A stretch of DNA of 64,000 nt, from positions 1,733,650-1,797,649 of the forward strand of contig NZ_LR594487.1 in NCBI RefSeq assembly GCF_901686465.1. The letters are read 5' to 3'. The notes beneath the pieces were generated by a model. It saw only the letters and a list, made by a program, of their open reading frames with translations, had not been told where the DNA came from and searched no databases. Made by a program: the position numbers and the translations under genes. This document shows positions 1 through 9,332 of the stretch, one piece after another. Position 1 is the first letter of the stretch. Each line of letters begins with the position of its first letter. Source of the stretch: Halorubrum sp. DM2 (GTDB taxonomy: Archaea; Halobacteriota; Halobacteria; Halobacteriales; Haloferacaceae).

Positions 1-93
1 GACGCCGCGTTCGAGCCGATCCGGTGGCGCGTCCACGCGCTCGACGTGTGGGATCCCGAGTTCCGCGAGGTCGCGGCGACAATCGAGTTATAG
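1..93 (+). CDS. C-terminal fragment of an unidentified protein
   Basis: The first 30 codons run open from the window edge to a TAG stop and end in the peptide VAATIEL. The frame has normal haloarchaeal G/C-rich third positions and no internal stop, so it looks like the end of a real gene whose start lies outside the window. Too little remains to name a family. Its stop codon lies inside an AATCGAGT motif (81-88) that recurs on the far side of the repeat element that follows. Confidence 0.5.
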   Translation, partial: DAAFEPIRWRVHALDVWDPEFREVAATIEL

Positions 94-108
94 GTCGTTC
101 GCGGAGCG

Positions 109-422
109 GGATTCGTCGATGCGGTCGCTCACCGATACGTCGTTTGTAGCTCGGTGACCGACACCGCCGAAGCCCCAGTCGCGAAACCGCCACACGCTCG
201 CTGCGCTCCTCGGTCGTTCGCTCCGCTCACTCTCTGCGGTGCTTGCGTCGCCTGTGGCGGTTTCGCGACTGCCCCTTCGAGTCCCGCCCCGCACAGCAAT
301 CGTACCTCAGGCCTCCCCAGCCTCGTCAGTCGCCGTCGCTTCGCTCCGGCGACTGACTCCCTCGCGCGGTGCTCCTTGCGGTCGCCGGGGGCGACCGCTC
401 GGAGGCACGCGCCACCGCCGAA
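109..422 (-). repeat. Structured intergenic repeat element, copy 1
   Basis: This fills the space between two convergent genes and is non-coding. Read on the minus strand it has the family layout. Stem 1 is GCGGTCGCC/GGCGACCGC (398-390 with 386-378, 3-nt loop). Stem 2 has 11-bp arms (357-347 with 335-325). Stem 3 has perfect 19-bp arms (271-253 with 194-176) enclosing the conserved CGCAAGCACCGCAG block. The conserved strings between stems are GAGGCTGGGGAGGC and GGGGCGGGACTCGAAGGGGC. The core ends near 161 with GGGGCTTCGGCGGT. A 23-nt tail block (144-122) matches copy 3 at 22 of 23 positions. Short open frames here are artefacts of the repeat. Confidence 0.85.
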
Positions 423-461
423 TCGAGTAGAAAGAATAGCAAACCGATTCAGTAGAGTCGC

Positions 462-671
462 TCACGCGCTATCTGTCGCGTCCGGCTCGTCGACCGCGTG
501 GTGCGGTCCCACCGGTCCGTGGGTCGGACAGACCCCGGCGATCGGCGTCGCGTTGAGACAGCAGGCGCGCTGCTCGCCGGCGACGAGGCCGCGAGAGAGG
601 GGGTCACCGCAGCGAGCGCAGTAGGCGTCCGCTCCGTCGGTCCCGTCGCGGCCGCCGGCGTCCGCCGTCAC
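462..671 (-). CDS. 69-aa zinc-finger microprotein, coupled to P450
   Basis: The predicted protein starts at a GTG overlapping the P450 stop codon (GTGA at 671-668) and ends at 462. It carries CARCG, then ACC and a further CPTHG, a cysteine/histidine pattern fitting one small zinc-binding fold, followed by an acidic tail. The overlap implies translational coupling with the upstream P450 on the same mRNA. No function is recognised. Small zinc-finger proteins are common in haloarchaea, and a partner role to the P450 is only suggested by position. The longer open frame reaching back to 959 is not supported, because it lies inside the P450 gene. Confidence 0.6.
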   Translation of the reverse strand: MTADAGGRDGTDGADAYCARCGDPLSRGLVAGEQRACCLNATPIAGVCPTHGPVGPHHAVDEPDATDSA

Positions 672-2065
672 GGTCGCTCGCGGAGCCGCATCGGCACCGG
701 GTGGTTCGGGTGCATCGTCAGCGAGCCGCGCAGGGAGAGGTCCGGCCCCTCGTAATCGAGTTCGAACCGCGAGCAGACTTCCGCGAGGATGAGCTTCGCC
801 TCCAGCAGCGAGAAGGACTTCCCGATACAGTGGCGCGGACCGCCGCCGAACGGGAAAAACGCGAACCGAGGCCGCCCGCTCCGACGCTCCGGTCGCCACC
901 GGTCCGGATCGAACGCCTCGGGGTCGTCGTACCAGCGGTCGGAGCGGTGGACGACCCACTGGGAGACCATCAGCGCGGACCCCTCCGGGATCCGGTACCC
1001 CCCCAGTTTCACGTCGAGCTTGGGCTCGCGGAACAGCGTGTAAACGGGCGGGTAGAGGCGCATCGACTCGTTGAGCACGCGCTCGGTGTACTCCATCTCG
1101 CGGACGTCGGCCGCGGTCGGGGGACCCTCAGCTGTCGCCGCCTCGGCCTCGCGCTCGACTCGCTCGCGGGCCTCGGGGTGGTTCGAGAGCAGGTAGAAGG
1201 TGTAGGTGAGCGCGAGCGCGGTGGTGTCGTGGCCAGCGAGCAGCATGGTGACCAGCTCGTCGCGGAGGTTCTCGTCGGTCTGCTCGCCGCGGTCGCGGGC
1301 GCGGAGCAGGACGGACAGCAGGTCCATCGGCAGGTCGCCGTCGCCGTCGCCGGCGGGACCGGGCACCGCGACGCCCTCGGAGCCGGCGGGGTCGACGCTC
1401 GGGTCGCGCTCCGTGCCGCGGCGGCGGTCGACGATCCCGTCGATGACGGATTCGAGGGTGTCGATCGCCGCGTCGAACTCGCGGTTCTCGCGGGTCGGCA
1501 CCCAGTTCGGGATCAGGTACCGGCGGGGGTCCGGCTCGAACCGCGCGCCGAGCGGTTCGAGGTTCTCCTGTACCGTCTTCACTTCCTCGTCGGTGATGTC
1601 GGCCCCGAACATCGCCGAGACGATGATCTTCACGGTGAGCCGGGCGACTTCGAGCTGGACGTCGACGACGTCGCCGTCGCGCCAGTCGGCGAGCTGCGAC
1701 CGGGTGTGATCGACCATCGTCCCGTCGAGCGCGCCGATCCGCCGGTTGTGGAACGAGGGGTTCGCGAGCTTGCGCTGGCGCTGCCACGTGTCGCCGTCGC
1801 TCATGAGGAGCCCGTCGCCGAGTAAGGCGTCCATCGCGTCGTCGCCGAACTGGGGCTTCCGGTACCGCTCGGCGTCGGCGACGAGCACGCGCTCGACGTC
1901 GGCGGGGTTCGTGAGCAGGTACGTCTCGCGGGGGCCCAGATCCAGCCGCACCACGTCGCCGTAGCTGTCGGCGCAGGCGCGGAGGAACCCGAACGGGTCG
2001 TCGGCGAACTGGCGACCGTTCCCGAACACGGGGTCTCCGAGGGGTCCGGGCGGCGTGACTGACAT
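668..2065 (-). CDS. Cytochrome P450
   Basis: A 465-aa soluble haem-thiolate monooxygenase. Visible hallmarks are the I-helix oxygen-activation motif AGHDTT (residues 277-282), the ExxR motif ESMR (333-336) and the haem loop FPFGGGPRHCIG with axial ligand Cys413. The length and the N-terminus, without a membrane anchor, fit the bacterial/archaeal class that draws electrons from ferredoxin. No reductase or ferredoxin gene is adjacent. It lies 140 bp downstream of the PAS transducer gene on the same strand, and its stop overlaps a zinc-finger microprotein. The substrate cannot be read from sequence; fatty acids or carotenoid-type lipids are possibilities only. Residues 218-245 form a Gly/Asp-rich insertion. 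Confidence 0.95.
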   Translation of the reverse strand: MSVTPPGPLGDPVFGNGRQFADDPFGFLRACADSYGDVVRLDLGPRETYLLTNPADVERVLVADAERYRKPQFGDDAMDALLGDGLLMSDGDTWQRQRKLANPSFHNRRIGALDGTMVDHTRSQLADWRDGDVVDVQLEVARLTVKIIVSAMFGADITDEEVKTVQENLEPLGARFEPDPRRYLIPNWVPTRENREFDAAIDTLESVIDGIVDRRRGTERDPSVDPAGSEGVAVPGPAGDGDGDLPMDLLSVLLRARDRGEQTDENLRDELVTMLLAGHDTTALALTYTFYLLSNHPEARERVEREAEAATAEGPPTAADVREMEYTERVLNESMRLYPPVYTLFREPKLDVKLGGYRIPEGSALMVSQWVVHRSDRWYDDPEAFDPDRWRPERRSGRPRFAFFPFGGGPRHCIGKSFSLLEAKLILAEVCSRFELDYEGPDLSLRGSLTMHPNHPVPMRLRERP

Positions 2066-2205
2066 ACGATTTCTGGGGGTTGAGCGGGGTTAAACGTTCG
2101 GCGGAGCGAAGGAGAGACGCGGGACGCGACGGGGTTCGGACGGAGGAAAGCGGCGGTGATCGAGACGGAACGAGGGCGTCGCGGACGCGGAGGGGACCGC
2201 GGTGA

Positions 2206-3831
2206 CTACCGGGCGTCGAGCTGCTCGACGCGGGCGATCAGCTCGTCGACGGCCGCCTCCTGGTCGTCGGTGGCGTCGACGATGCGCTGGGTCGCCTCCT
2301 CGGTGCGGTCGGAGCGCTCGCGGACCGCCTCCAGCGACGAGGTGAGCTCCTCGACGGTCGCCGCCTGGTCGTCAGTGGTGCGCGCGACCTCCGCGACGCC
2401 CGCGGCCGCCTCGTCGACGGCGTCAGCGATCTCTTCGAGCGAGTCGAGGACCGTCTCGATCTCGGTGCCCGCGTCCTCGATGCGGTCGTGGGAGCGCTCG
2501 ACGGCGGTCGTGGTCTCCGCGGACTGCGCCTGAAGCTTGTCGAGGCTCTCCGTGATCTCCTCGGTGTAGCCGCGGGTCTCGTCCGCGAGCTTCTTCACCT
2601 CCTCGGCGACGACCGCGAAGCCGTCCCCGCCCTCGCCGGCGCGGGCGGCCTCGATGTTGGCGTTCAGTGCGAGCAGGTTCGTCTGCTCGGCCACGTCGGA
2701 GATCACCTCGATGACCTCCTCGATGTCGTCCATCCGCTCGGAGAGCGCGCCGACGCTCTCGACCAGCTCGTCGCCGATCTCGACGACGTCCTCGGTCGCC
2801 CGCCGCGCGTCCTCGCTGGCGTCGAGCCCCTCGTCGGCGGCGTCGGCGGCGGCGACCGCGGCGGAGTCGACCTCGTCGGCCGTCGCGGCGACCTCCTCCA
2901 TCCCCGCCGAGAAGGACTGCATCTCCGAGACGCTCTCTTCGAGCAGTTCGTTCTGCTCGTCGACGTTCTGGGCGATGTCGGCGGCCGCGGCGCTCGCCTC
3001 GTCGACGGTGGCGTCGAGGTCGCGCGCCTTCTCGTGGACGCCCGAGGAGAGCGTATCGAGGTTGTCGGCCATCTCGTTGACCACGTCGACGACGCGCACG
3101 AGGTCGGCGTCGAGCCGCTCGAAGGCGGCGCGGCGCGTGGCCCGGGCGTCGAGGTCGCCCTCGCCGATCGCCTCCGCAGTCTCCCGGATCTCGTCGACGA
3201 GCTCGCCGGTGGCGTCGCGGTCGTTGACGTTCTCGGTCCGGTCGATGACGACCTCCGTGACGCCGACGAGTCCGCCCTCGTCGTCGTACAGCGGCGTCGC
3301 CGTGAACTCGATGTGCTTCTCGTCGCCGTGGCGGTCGACCATCGTGCTGGTGTCGCGGAACCGGGTCTGCGCGCCGCCGACGCGGTCGACGCCGTACGCC
3401 TCGTCGGCGTCGGCGGGGGCGTCGAGCACCTTGTCGGCGAGGGTGTCGGCCCGGCGGCCGTCGGGGTAGAACAGCTCGGAGACGTGGGCGTGTCCGACCG
3501 CGTCCTCGCGGTCGACGCCGGTGAGCTCCGCGATCGGGTCGTTCCACTCCGCGACGTTCCCCTCGCAGTCGAGGATGAACGTCGGCACTCCGGTGGCGTT
3601 GAACACCTGCTCGAAGCCCGCGGCCGAGAGCGTCGCCGCGCGGTTGACGCCCTGCTCGTTGGTGACCGAGTATCCCTCGTCGAACGCGACGCCGCCGTCG
3701 TCGGCCGCGGCGTCGCCGTCCGTCGGCCCGCCGGAGCCGTCGCCCTCGACGACGACGCCGCCGTCAGTGACCGACTGCGAGCCCCCATCACGACCGATCA
3801 GCCGCCCGAACGTCTCCCGAAGTCCCCTCAT
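2206..3831 (-). CDS. Soluble PAS-containing methyl-accepting transducer (Htr type)
   Basis: A 541-aa chemotaxis/phototaxis transducer with no membrane segment, so it should sense a cytoplasmic signal. The acidic N-terminus (about 1-70) leads to a PAS domain (about 73-200; contains VPTFILD and EWNDPI), a HAMP-like linker (about 205-260) and a long coiled coil. The highly conserved signalling tip is at about 377-420 ([18 protein letters not shown]). In this family the tip binds CheA/CheW, and flanking Glu/Gln residues are methylated. No che genes are nearby, so it presumably feeds a distant chemotaxis cluster. The ligand or cofactor of the PAS domain is unknown. Confidence 0.93.
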   Translation of the reverse strand: MRGLRETFGRLIGRDGGSQSVTDGGVVVEGDGSGGPTDGDAAADDGGVAFDEGYSVTNEQGVNRAATLSAAGFEQVFNATGVPTFILDCEGNVAEWNDPIAELTGVDREDAVGHAHVSELFYPDGRRADTLADKVLDAPADADEAYGVDRVGGAQTRFRDTSTMVDRHGDEKHIEFTATPLYDDEGGLVGVTEVVIDRTENVNDRDATGELVDEIRETAEAIGEGDLDARATRRAAFERLDADLVRVVDVVNEMADNLDTLSSGVHEKARDLDATVDEASAAAADIAQNVDEQNELLEESVSEMQSFSAGMEEVAATADEVDSAAVAAADAADEGLDASEDARRATEDVVEIGDELVESVGALSERMDDIEEVIEVISDVAEQTNLLALNANIEAARAGEGGDGFAVVAEEVKKLADETRGYTEEITESLDKLQAQSAETTTAVERSHDRIEDAGTEIETVLDSLEEIADAVDEAAAGVAEVARTTDDQAATVEELTSSLEAVRERSDRTEEATQRIVDATDDQEAAVDELIARVEQLDAR

Positions 3832-3956
3832 AACTGCGTGTCCCTCTCGACAGCATCCGCATAAACGCTCGTCCCCGGAACTCAGGTTTGATAATCACTG
3901 AGACCGGCCGCCCGCAGCGTTCAAACGCGTTCGGCGGCTACGGCGATCCGAGACCG

Positions 3957-5732
3957 ATGGACGCCGACGCGGTGCGCGAGCGGGCCGGAACCCTCCCGAC
4001 GGAGCCGGGAGTCTACCAGTTCCGGAAGGGCGAGACGACGCTGTACGTGGGGAAGGCGCTCGATCTCCGCGACCGGGTGCGGTCGTACGCGGACCCGCGT
4101 TCCGGGCGGATCCGGGGGATGGTCGAGCGCGCCGACCGGATCGAGTTCGCGGTCACCGACACGGAGACGCAGGCGCTCCTCTTGGAGGCGAACCTCATCA
4201 AGCGGCTCCGCCCGCGGTACAACGTCCGGCTGAAAGACGACAAGTCGTACCCCCTCGTCGCCTTCTCCGACCACGAGGTGCCCCGTATCGAGGTCACCCG
4301 CGACCCCGAGGCGGGCGCGGTCGCCTACGGCCCGTTCACCGACGTGGGGCGCGTCGAGACGGTGGTGAAGGCGGTCCGAGACGAGTACCGGCTGCGTGGC
4401 TGTTCGGACCACAAGTACGAGGGGCGCGAGCGGCCCTGCCTCGACTACGAGATGGGGATCTGCTCCGCGCCCTGTACCGGCGAGATCGACCCCGAGAGCT
4501 ACGCCGAGGACGTGGCGACCGCCCGCCGGTTCTTCGAGGGCGAGACGGGCGTCCTCGCCGACCCCCTCCGGCGGCGGATGGAGGCCGCAGCCGAGGCCAA
4601 CGAGTTCGAGCGCGCCGCGAACCTCCGGGACCGCCTCGAAGCCGTCGAGGCGTTCCACGGCGAGGGCGGCGAGGCCGTCAGCGACCGGCGCGACGACCGC
4701 ACCGTCGACGTGCTGGCGGCCGCGGTCGAGGGCGAGGACGCCCGCGTGGCCCGCCTCCACAGCGAGCGCGGGCAGCTGGTCGACCGGAGCCGACACCGCT
4801 TGGACGCGGCGGCGGTGGGGGACGACGGACGCGAGGGCGACGACGCCAGCGACGGGACGGCGAACACCCCGGCCGCCGTCCTCGCGGCGTTCCTCGCGCA
4901 GTACTACGCCGAGCGGGAGTTCCCGGACGCGATCCTCCTCGCGGAGCGTCCCGCGGACCCGGACGTGGTCGACTGGCTGGAGGGCGAAGGGGTCGCGGTG
5001 CGGGTGCCGGGGGCCGGGCGCGAGGCGAAGCTCGTCGAGCTCGCCCTGAAGAACGCCCGGAAGCGCGGCGGCCGCGACGACCCCGTGGGTGCGCTCGGCG
5101 AGCGGCTCGGGATCGCCCGCCCCGAGCGGATCGAGGGGTTCGACGTGAGCCACGCACAGGGGACCGCGGTCGTCGGCTCCGACGTGTGCTTCGTCGACGG
5201 GAGCGCCGAGACCGCGGACTACCGGCGGAAGAAGCTCACCGAGCGCAACGACGACTACGCGAACATGCGCGAGCTGGTCCGGTGGCGCGCCGAACGCGCG
5301 CTCGCCGGCGAGGACGACCGCCCCGACCCCGACTTCCTCCTGATCGACGGGGGCGAGGGGCAGCTCGGGGCCGCCCGCGACGCGCTCGCCGAGACCGGCT
5401 GGGACGTGCCCGTCGTCGCGCTGGCGAAGGCCGAGGAGCTGGTCGTCACCCCGACCGGGACCCGCCGATGGGACGACGACACCCCCGAACTCCACCTGCT
5501 CCAGCGCGTGCGCGACGAGGCGCACCGCTTCGCCGTCTCCTATCACCAGACCGTCCGCGACGAGGTGAAGACGGTCCTCGACGACGTGCCGGGCGTCGGT
5601 CCCGAGACCCGCCGCCGCCTCCTCCGGCGGTTCGGCTCGGTCGAGAACGTGCGAGAGGCCTCCCGCGACGACCTCACCGACGTCGACGGCGTCGGCGACG
5701 CGACCGCCGACACGCTCCGGGAGCGTTTATAA
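3957..5732 (+). CDS. uvrC: Excinuclease ABC subunit C
   Basis: The dual-incision nuclease of bacterial-type nucleotide excision repair; it works with UvrA and UvrB, which are not in this window. The 591-aa protein shows an N-terminal GIY-YIG nuclease (from about residue 15: GVYQF, LYVGKA), a UvrB-interacting UVR helix pair (about 200-230), an RNase H-like second nuclease (GFDVSHAQG and LIDGGEGQL), and C-terminal helix-hairpin-helix motifs ([25 protein letters not shown]). The frame is open from 3888, but the ATG at 3957 gives the normal family start just before the GIY-YIG domain. The stop lies in a GTTTATAAAC palindrome at the edge of repeat copy 2. Confidence 0.97.
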   Translation: MDADAVRERAGTLPTEPGVYQFRKGETTLYVGKALDLRDRVRSYADPRSGRIRGMVERADRIEFAVTDTETQALLLEANLIKRLRPRYNVRLKDDKSYPLVAFSDHEVPRIEVTRDPEAGAVAYGPFTDVGRVETVVKAVRDEYRLRGCSDHKYEGRERPCLDYEMGICSAPCTGEIDPESYAEDVATARRFFEGETGVLADPLRRRMEAAAEANEFERAANLRDRLEAVEAFHGEGGEAVSDRRDDRTVDVLAAAVEGEDARVARLHSERGQLVDRSRHRLDAAAVGDDGREGDDASDGTANTPAAVLAAFLAQYYAEREFPDAILLAERPADPDVVDWLEGEGVAVRVPGAGREAKLVELALKNARKRGGRDDPVGALGERLGIARPERIEGFDVSHAQGTAVVGSDVCFVDGSAETADYRRKKLTERNDDYANMRELVRWRAERALAGEDDRPDPDFLLIDGGEGQLGAARDALAETGWDVPVVALAKAEELVVTPTGTRRWDDDTPELHLLQRVRDEAHRFAVSYHQTVRDEVKTVLDDVPGVGPETRRRLLRRFGSVENVREASRDDLTDVDGVGDATADTLRERL

Positions 5733-5740
5733 ACCAGTCT

Positions 5741-5982
5741 GCGGTGGCGCGCGCCTGCGAGGCCGCCTTGCGGCCGAGCAGCGTCGCGCGAGGGAGTCGG
5801 CGGCGACCACCGGGAGCCGCCGACGAGGCTGGGGAGGCGTGAGGTGCTGTTGCGGGGCGGGACTCGAAGGGGCAGCCGGGAGGCGGGCAGAGGCGACGTA
5901 AGCACCGCAGCGAGTGAGCGGAGCGAACGAGCGAGGAGCGCAACGAGCGTCTGCCCGCCTCCCGGCTGGGGCTTCGGCGGTG
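5741..5982 (+). repeat. Structured intergenic repeat element, copy 2
   Basis: Non-coding element between uvrC and thpR. Stem 1 is GGCCGC/GCGGCC (5761-5766 with 5770-5775, loop CTT). Stem 2 has 9-bp arms GTCGGCGGC/GCCGCCGAC (5796-5804 with 5816-5824). Stem 3 has perfect 19-bp arms (5873-5891 with 5950-5968), entirely different in sequence from copy 1 yet still fully paired. Conserved blocks: GAGGCTGGGGAGGCGTGAGG, GGGGCGGGACTCGAAGGGGC and the closing GGGGCTTCGGCGGT. The element is bracketed by identical GTTTATAAAC 10-mers at 5725-5734 and 5999-6008, which may be a target duplication or two TATA-like boxes. Confidence 0.88.
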
Positions 5983-6086
5983 TCCGTGTCGATCAACTGT
6001 TTATAAACGAGAACATCATCGTACGGTCGAGCCGTCGCGAGCGTCGCCACCGCCGATCTCTTTTGAACCGGGATCGTACACGCCGT

Positions 6087-6671
6087 ATGCGCGCGTTCTT
6101 CGCCGTCGACCTCCCGGAGGCCCTCGCGCCCGCCGTCGCGGACGCACAGGCCGCGTTTGCGGACACCCCCGGAGTCAACACCGTCGACCCCGAACGGGCG
6201 CACGCGACACTGAAGTTCTGCGGCGATATCGGCAACGGCGACGGCTCGGATCGAGACGACCGTCCCGCCCTCGACGGCGTCATCGCCGCCGGCGAGCGCG
6301 CGGTCGACCGCGCCGGCGTCGCTCCGTTCGACTGCGAGGTCGGGGGGCTCGGCGTCTTCCCGAGCCGCGAGTACGTCTCGGTCGTTTGGGCCGGCGTCGG
6401 CGCGGGTGCCGCCGAACTGACCGCTCTCCACGAGGCCCTCGAAGCGGAGACGACCGCGCTCGGCGTCGACGCGGCCGACCACGCGTTCACCCCGCACGTC
6501 ACGCTGGCGCGCGTCGAGAACGCGACCGGGGCCGAGGCGGTCCGGAGCGCGCTCGACGCCGAGGAGCCGGAAGTCGGAACGTTCTCGGTCGGCGAGATCC
6601 GGCTGATCGAGTCGACCCTGACGCCGTCCGGGCCGGAGTACGACGTAGTCCGGGCGTTCGGACTCGACTGA
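6087..6671 (+). CDS. thpR: RNA 2',3'-cyclic phosphodiesterase (2H family)
   Basis: A 194-aa member of the LigT/ThpR 2H phosphoesterase family, which opens 2',3'-cyclic phosphates and can join or split 2'-5' RNA linkages. The two catalytic HxTx motifs are visible as HATL (about residue 37) and HVTL (about 136), each followed by the usual hydrophobic strand. The typical opening MRAFFAVDLPE confirms the ATG start. The length matches the family. It stands alone after repeat copy 2. The cellular substrate is not established for the family; tRNA-processing intermediates are often suggested. Confidence 0.92.
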   Translation: MRAFFAVDLPEALAPAVADAQAAFADTPGVNTVDPERAHATLKFCGDIGNGDGSDRDDRPALDGVIAAGERAVDRAGVAPFDCEVGGLGVFPSREYVSVVWAGVGAGAAELTALHEALEAETTALGVDAADHAFTPHVTLARVENATGAEAVRSALDAEEPEVGTFSVGEIRLIESTLTPSGPEYDVVRAFGLD

Positions 6672-6760
6672 CGCGATCGACCCCACGTTCGACGGAGAAT
6701 TCTCATCGAAGATAATCGCGCCCGTGCGTTTAACGTACCGGATCGGTGAGGTGTCTACAG

Positions 6761-8296
6761 ATGGACGACGGGCCGCGGACGGGAGGACCCTCGGAGCCGA
6801 CGGAGAGCGGCGACGCCGGGCGCGACCGCGACGCCAGACGTGACCGCGACGCCAGACGTGACCGCGACGCCAGACGTGACCGCGACGACCGTCGCGCCCG
6901 CGCTGACGGCGGCCGTACTGAGGACGATCGGCCGCCCGGCCGGACGGACGACGGGCGACCACCGGCGATGGCGCGGCTCGACCGGCGGTTCGACGCCTCG
7001 GCGCGCCGGGAGGCCGCCGAGGCGCTCGGCAACCCCTCCAGTTCGATGAGCGCCGAGCGCGACCGGATCGTCGAGGCGCTGTTCGGGACCGCGCTCGACG
7101 ACCCCGACGAGGGCGTCCGCGCGGCGGCGATCGAGTCGCTGTACTTCCACGGCGACGACAACGTCGACCGGCTGGCGAGGCGGATCGCCGAGCGACGGAG
7201 CGGCGAGCGACGAAGCAGCGGGAAGGGGAACGGGGATCCGGGACGGAGCGCAGCCGGGACGTTCGCGCGGTGGCTGGACCACGACCGGGCCGCGTATCGG
7301 ATGGTCGGCGCGACCGGGTTGGGCGTCGTCGGGGACGAGAGCGTCGCGTCCCGGCTCCGCGAGGCGTTCGACGACGACGACGCGCGGGTCCGCGCCCGGG
7401 CCGTCGGCGGGTACGCTCGGGTGGGCGGAGAGAACGTCGAGGCGGTCCGGCCGGTGGTGAACGCGCCGAACGACCTCGTTCGCAGCGCCGCGGTCGACGC
7501 GCTCGTCGAGATGGACACCGACGAGGCAGTCGAACTGCTCGCGCTCGCGGCGCGCCGGGGGAACGAGCGGCTCCGGCTCGCCGTCGTCGAGCGGCTCGGG
7601 GACCTCGACCGGCGGGACGCGACCGGCGTGTTGCTCGGCTCGCTGGAGGACCCCTCGGAGGCGGTGCGCCGGGCCGCCGCGGCGTCCGTCGCCGCGGTCG
7701 TCGCCGAGGCGGACGCCGTCCCCGCAGGCGACGTGCGCGACCGGCTCCTGACCGAGCGCCCCTTCGAGAGCGACGGGCTGCTCGCGGCGTTCCGCGCGGT
7801 CGCCGCGGAGCGGACCGCGGCCGATCGGGCGGCGGGAACCGGAGACGGGGTCGCCGGAGCGGGAGTGCCCGACGCCGACACGCGGCGCTACGCGGCGTGG
7901 CTGTACTGCGAACTCCTCGAGGCCGCGGACCCGACCGCGGCCGACCGGTCGGCGGCGGTCGAGTGGCTGATCGACGCGCTCGACCACCGCGACCGACTGG
8001 TGGCGGACCTCGCGGCCGCGTACCTGCCGCGGATCGTCTCGGCGGACGGGACGGAGAGGGCTCCGGGCGCGGAGGAGCAACCGGACGACGCGACCGGGTC
8101 CCCGCTGGGCGTCGACGTCGAGCGAGAACTCCGGGCGCTCGCGAGCGACGGGACCGCCTCCGAGGCCGCCCGCGAGCGGGCCCGAGCGGTGTTGCGTCGG
8201 TTCAAGCGGGCCGTCGTCGAGGCGGCCGCGGACCGACACGTCGAGTACGTCTACGTCCGGTGGCCCGCGGACTACACCGAGAGCTACGGCGAGTAG
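6761..8296 (+). CDS. HEAT-repeat protein
   Basis: A 511-aa helical-repeat protein. After a charged N-terminal tail, segments such as DPDEGVRAAAIESL, DARVRARAVGGYA, NDLVRSAAVDALV and DPSEAVRRAAAASV recur at 30-45 residue spacing, the pattern of HEAT/PBS-lyase-like repeats that form protein-binding solenoids. Residues about 22-45 are (RDRDAR)n, encoded by an 18-bp tandem DNA repeat. The ATG at 6761 is preferred over the upstream GTG at 6746, because a TTTAACG TATA-like box lies about 30 bp before it. The partner protein is unknown; a scaffold role is an inference. Confidence 0.8.
   Translation: MDDGPRTGGPSEPTESGDAGRDRDARRDRDARRDRDARRDRDDRRARADGGRTEDDRPPGRTDDGRPPAMARLDRRFDASARREAAEALGNPSSSMSAERDRIVEALFGTALDDPDEGVRAAAIESLYFHGDDNVDRLARRIAERRSGERRSSGKGNGDPGRSAAGTFARWLDHDRAAYRMVGATGLGVVGDESVASRLREAFDDDDARVRARAVGGYARVGGENVEAVRPVVNAPNDLVRSAAVDALVEMDTDEAVELLALAARRGNERLRLAVVERLGDLDRRDATGVLLGSLEDPSEAVRRAAAASVAAVVAEADAVPAGDVRDRLLTERPFESDGLLAAFRAVAAERTAADRAAGTGDGVAGAGVPDADTRRYAAWLYCELLEAADPTAADRSAAVEWLIDALDHRDRLVADLAAAYLPRIVSADGTERAPGAEEQPDDATGSPLGVDVERELRALASDGTASEAARERARAVLRRFKRAVVEAAADRHVEYVYVRWPADYTESYGE
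6823..6894 (+). repeat. 18-bp tandem repeat inside the HEAT-repeat gene
   Basis: The unit TGACCGCGACGCCAGACG occurs perfectly at 6841-6858 and 6859-6876, with near-perfect units on either side (6823-6840 and 6877-6894). It encodes alternating Arg and Asp. As a slippage-prone array in a disordered tail, its copy number may differ between strains. Confidence 0.9.
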
Positions 8297-8362
8297 GCGC
8301 GCGACCGGAGGGGCCGCGGCGGAGCTACAGCGGGACCGGGAGAACGAGCCCGCCAGCCGCGC

Positions 8363-9193
8363 TCACGGCCGGCGGACGAACCGGTCGCCGTCGACCGCGA
8401 CGGTGAGATCGATCGTCTCGTCGAGGAAGTTCAGGACGGTGGCGACGTTGCGGTCCGCGTCGGCGTCGACGTACAGCTGTAACACCCCGCCGGCGTCGGC
8501 GAGGCGCGCGGCGAGCATGCGGACGAACGCGACCGCGCGCTCGACGTCGAAGGCGGCGACGATCTGGTGGAAGACGCTCACCTCCAGCGACACGCGCTCG
8601 CCGCGCTCGTGGTTCGCGTCGAGGATCCGCGAGACGGTCTCGCCGACCTCGTCGGGGGAGAGCCGCGGGTCGAGTTCGACGATCTCGACGTTGAGACCCT
8701 CGAAGTCGACGTCGGGCGTCGCCTCGAAGTCGTACTCGCCGGTGCTGACGATCACCGTCCGGCGGGGCCACGACGCGAGGCGCTCGTCGAGCGTGCGGAC
8801 CAACCGTTCCGGGGCGGGCGTCACGGCGACGACGAGCCCCGCCGCGCCGTGGAAGTGGGCCCGGAGCGCGTCGGCCTCGCCGCCGGTCGGAGAGGCGTCG
8901 ACCCGGACGACGCCGTCCCAGCCCACCCGGTCGGCCACGTGGACGCCGTCGGCGATGCGGTCTGTGGCGTGGCCGTGGAGGTGCGACTTGAACTCGTCGA
9001 CCGCGCCGTCGGTGTCGTAGGCGGTCTTGGCGGTGGCGCAGTACGGGCAGTCCCAGCTCACGCGGAAGTCGGACTTCGAGAGCGCGTCTGAGTGGTGCGC
9101 GAGCAGGTGTGACCCCGTCACCTCGGACATGCCGGACCGGTCCCGCGTCCACGCGACGAACCCGCACCGGCCACACGCCCAGCGGCTCACCAT
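8363..9193 (-). CDS. Zinc-finger protein with KaiC/RecA-like C-terminal domain
   Basis: A 276-aa haloarchaeal protein. The N-terminal third holds two C2H2-like fingers: CGRC (residues 6-9) with HLLAHH, and CPYC (about 49-52) with HLHGH. The rest has the alternating strands and helices of a KaiC/RecA-like output domain (VVRVDAS, GLVVAVTP, RTVIVSTG, LQLYVDAD), but no Walker A P-loop is present, so ATP binding is not expected. A start at 9193 places the first finger directly at the N-terminus; an alternative ATG is at 9232, just after an AT-rich stretch. Haloarchaea have many such degenerate KaiC-like proteins in signalling; this one's role is unknown. Confidence 0.65.
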   Translation of the reverse strand: MVSRWACGRCGFVAWTRDRSGMSEVTGSHLLAHHSDALSKSDFRVSWDCPYCATAKTAYDTDGAVDEFKSHLHGHATDRIADGVHVADRVGWDGVVRVDASPTGGEADALRAHFHGAAGLVVAVTPAPERLVRTLDERLASWPRRTVIVSTGEYDFEATPDVDFEGLNVEIVELDPRLSPDEVGETVSRILDANHERGERVSLEVSVFHQIVAAFDVERAVAFVRMLAARLADAGGVLQLYVDADADRNVATVLNFLDETIDLTVAVDGDRFVRRP

Positions 9194-9332
9194 GATCGAG
9201 AACGTGTCTCCCGAGACTCCTCGGGGACGCATGTATGTTGTGTTACGTGTGTTCGCGCCGGGCGGGCGGTCCCGACCGTGACGGTGGCGGTAAGGAAGGC
9301 GGTCGCGACGGCAGCGGGCGGGAAGACGGCGA

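Noticed and set aside
154-624. Open frames of 60-160 codons over repeat copy 1, and similar ones over copies 2-4
   Set aside because: They exist only because the repeat is G+C-rich and lacks stops. The same stems and blocks are read in different frames and strands in each copy, and no frame is conserved in all four.
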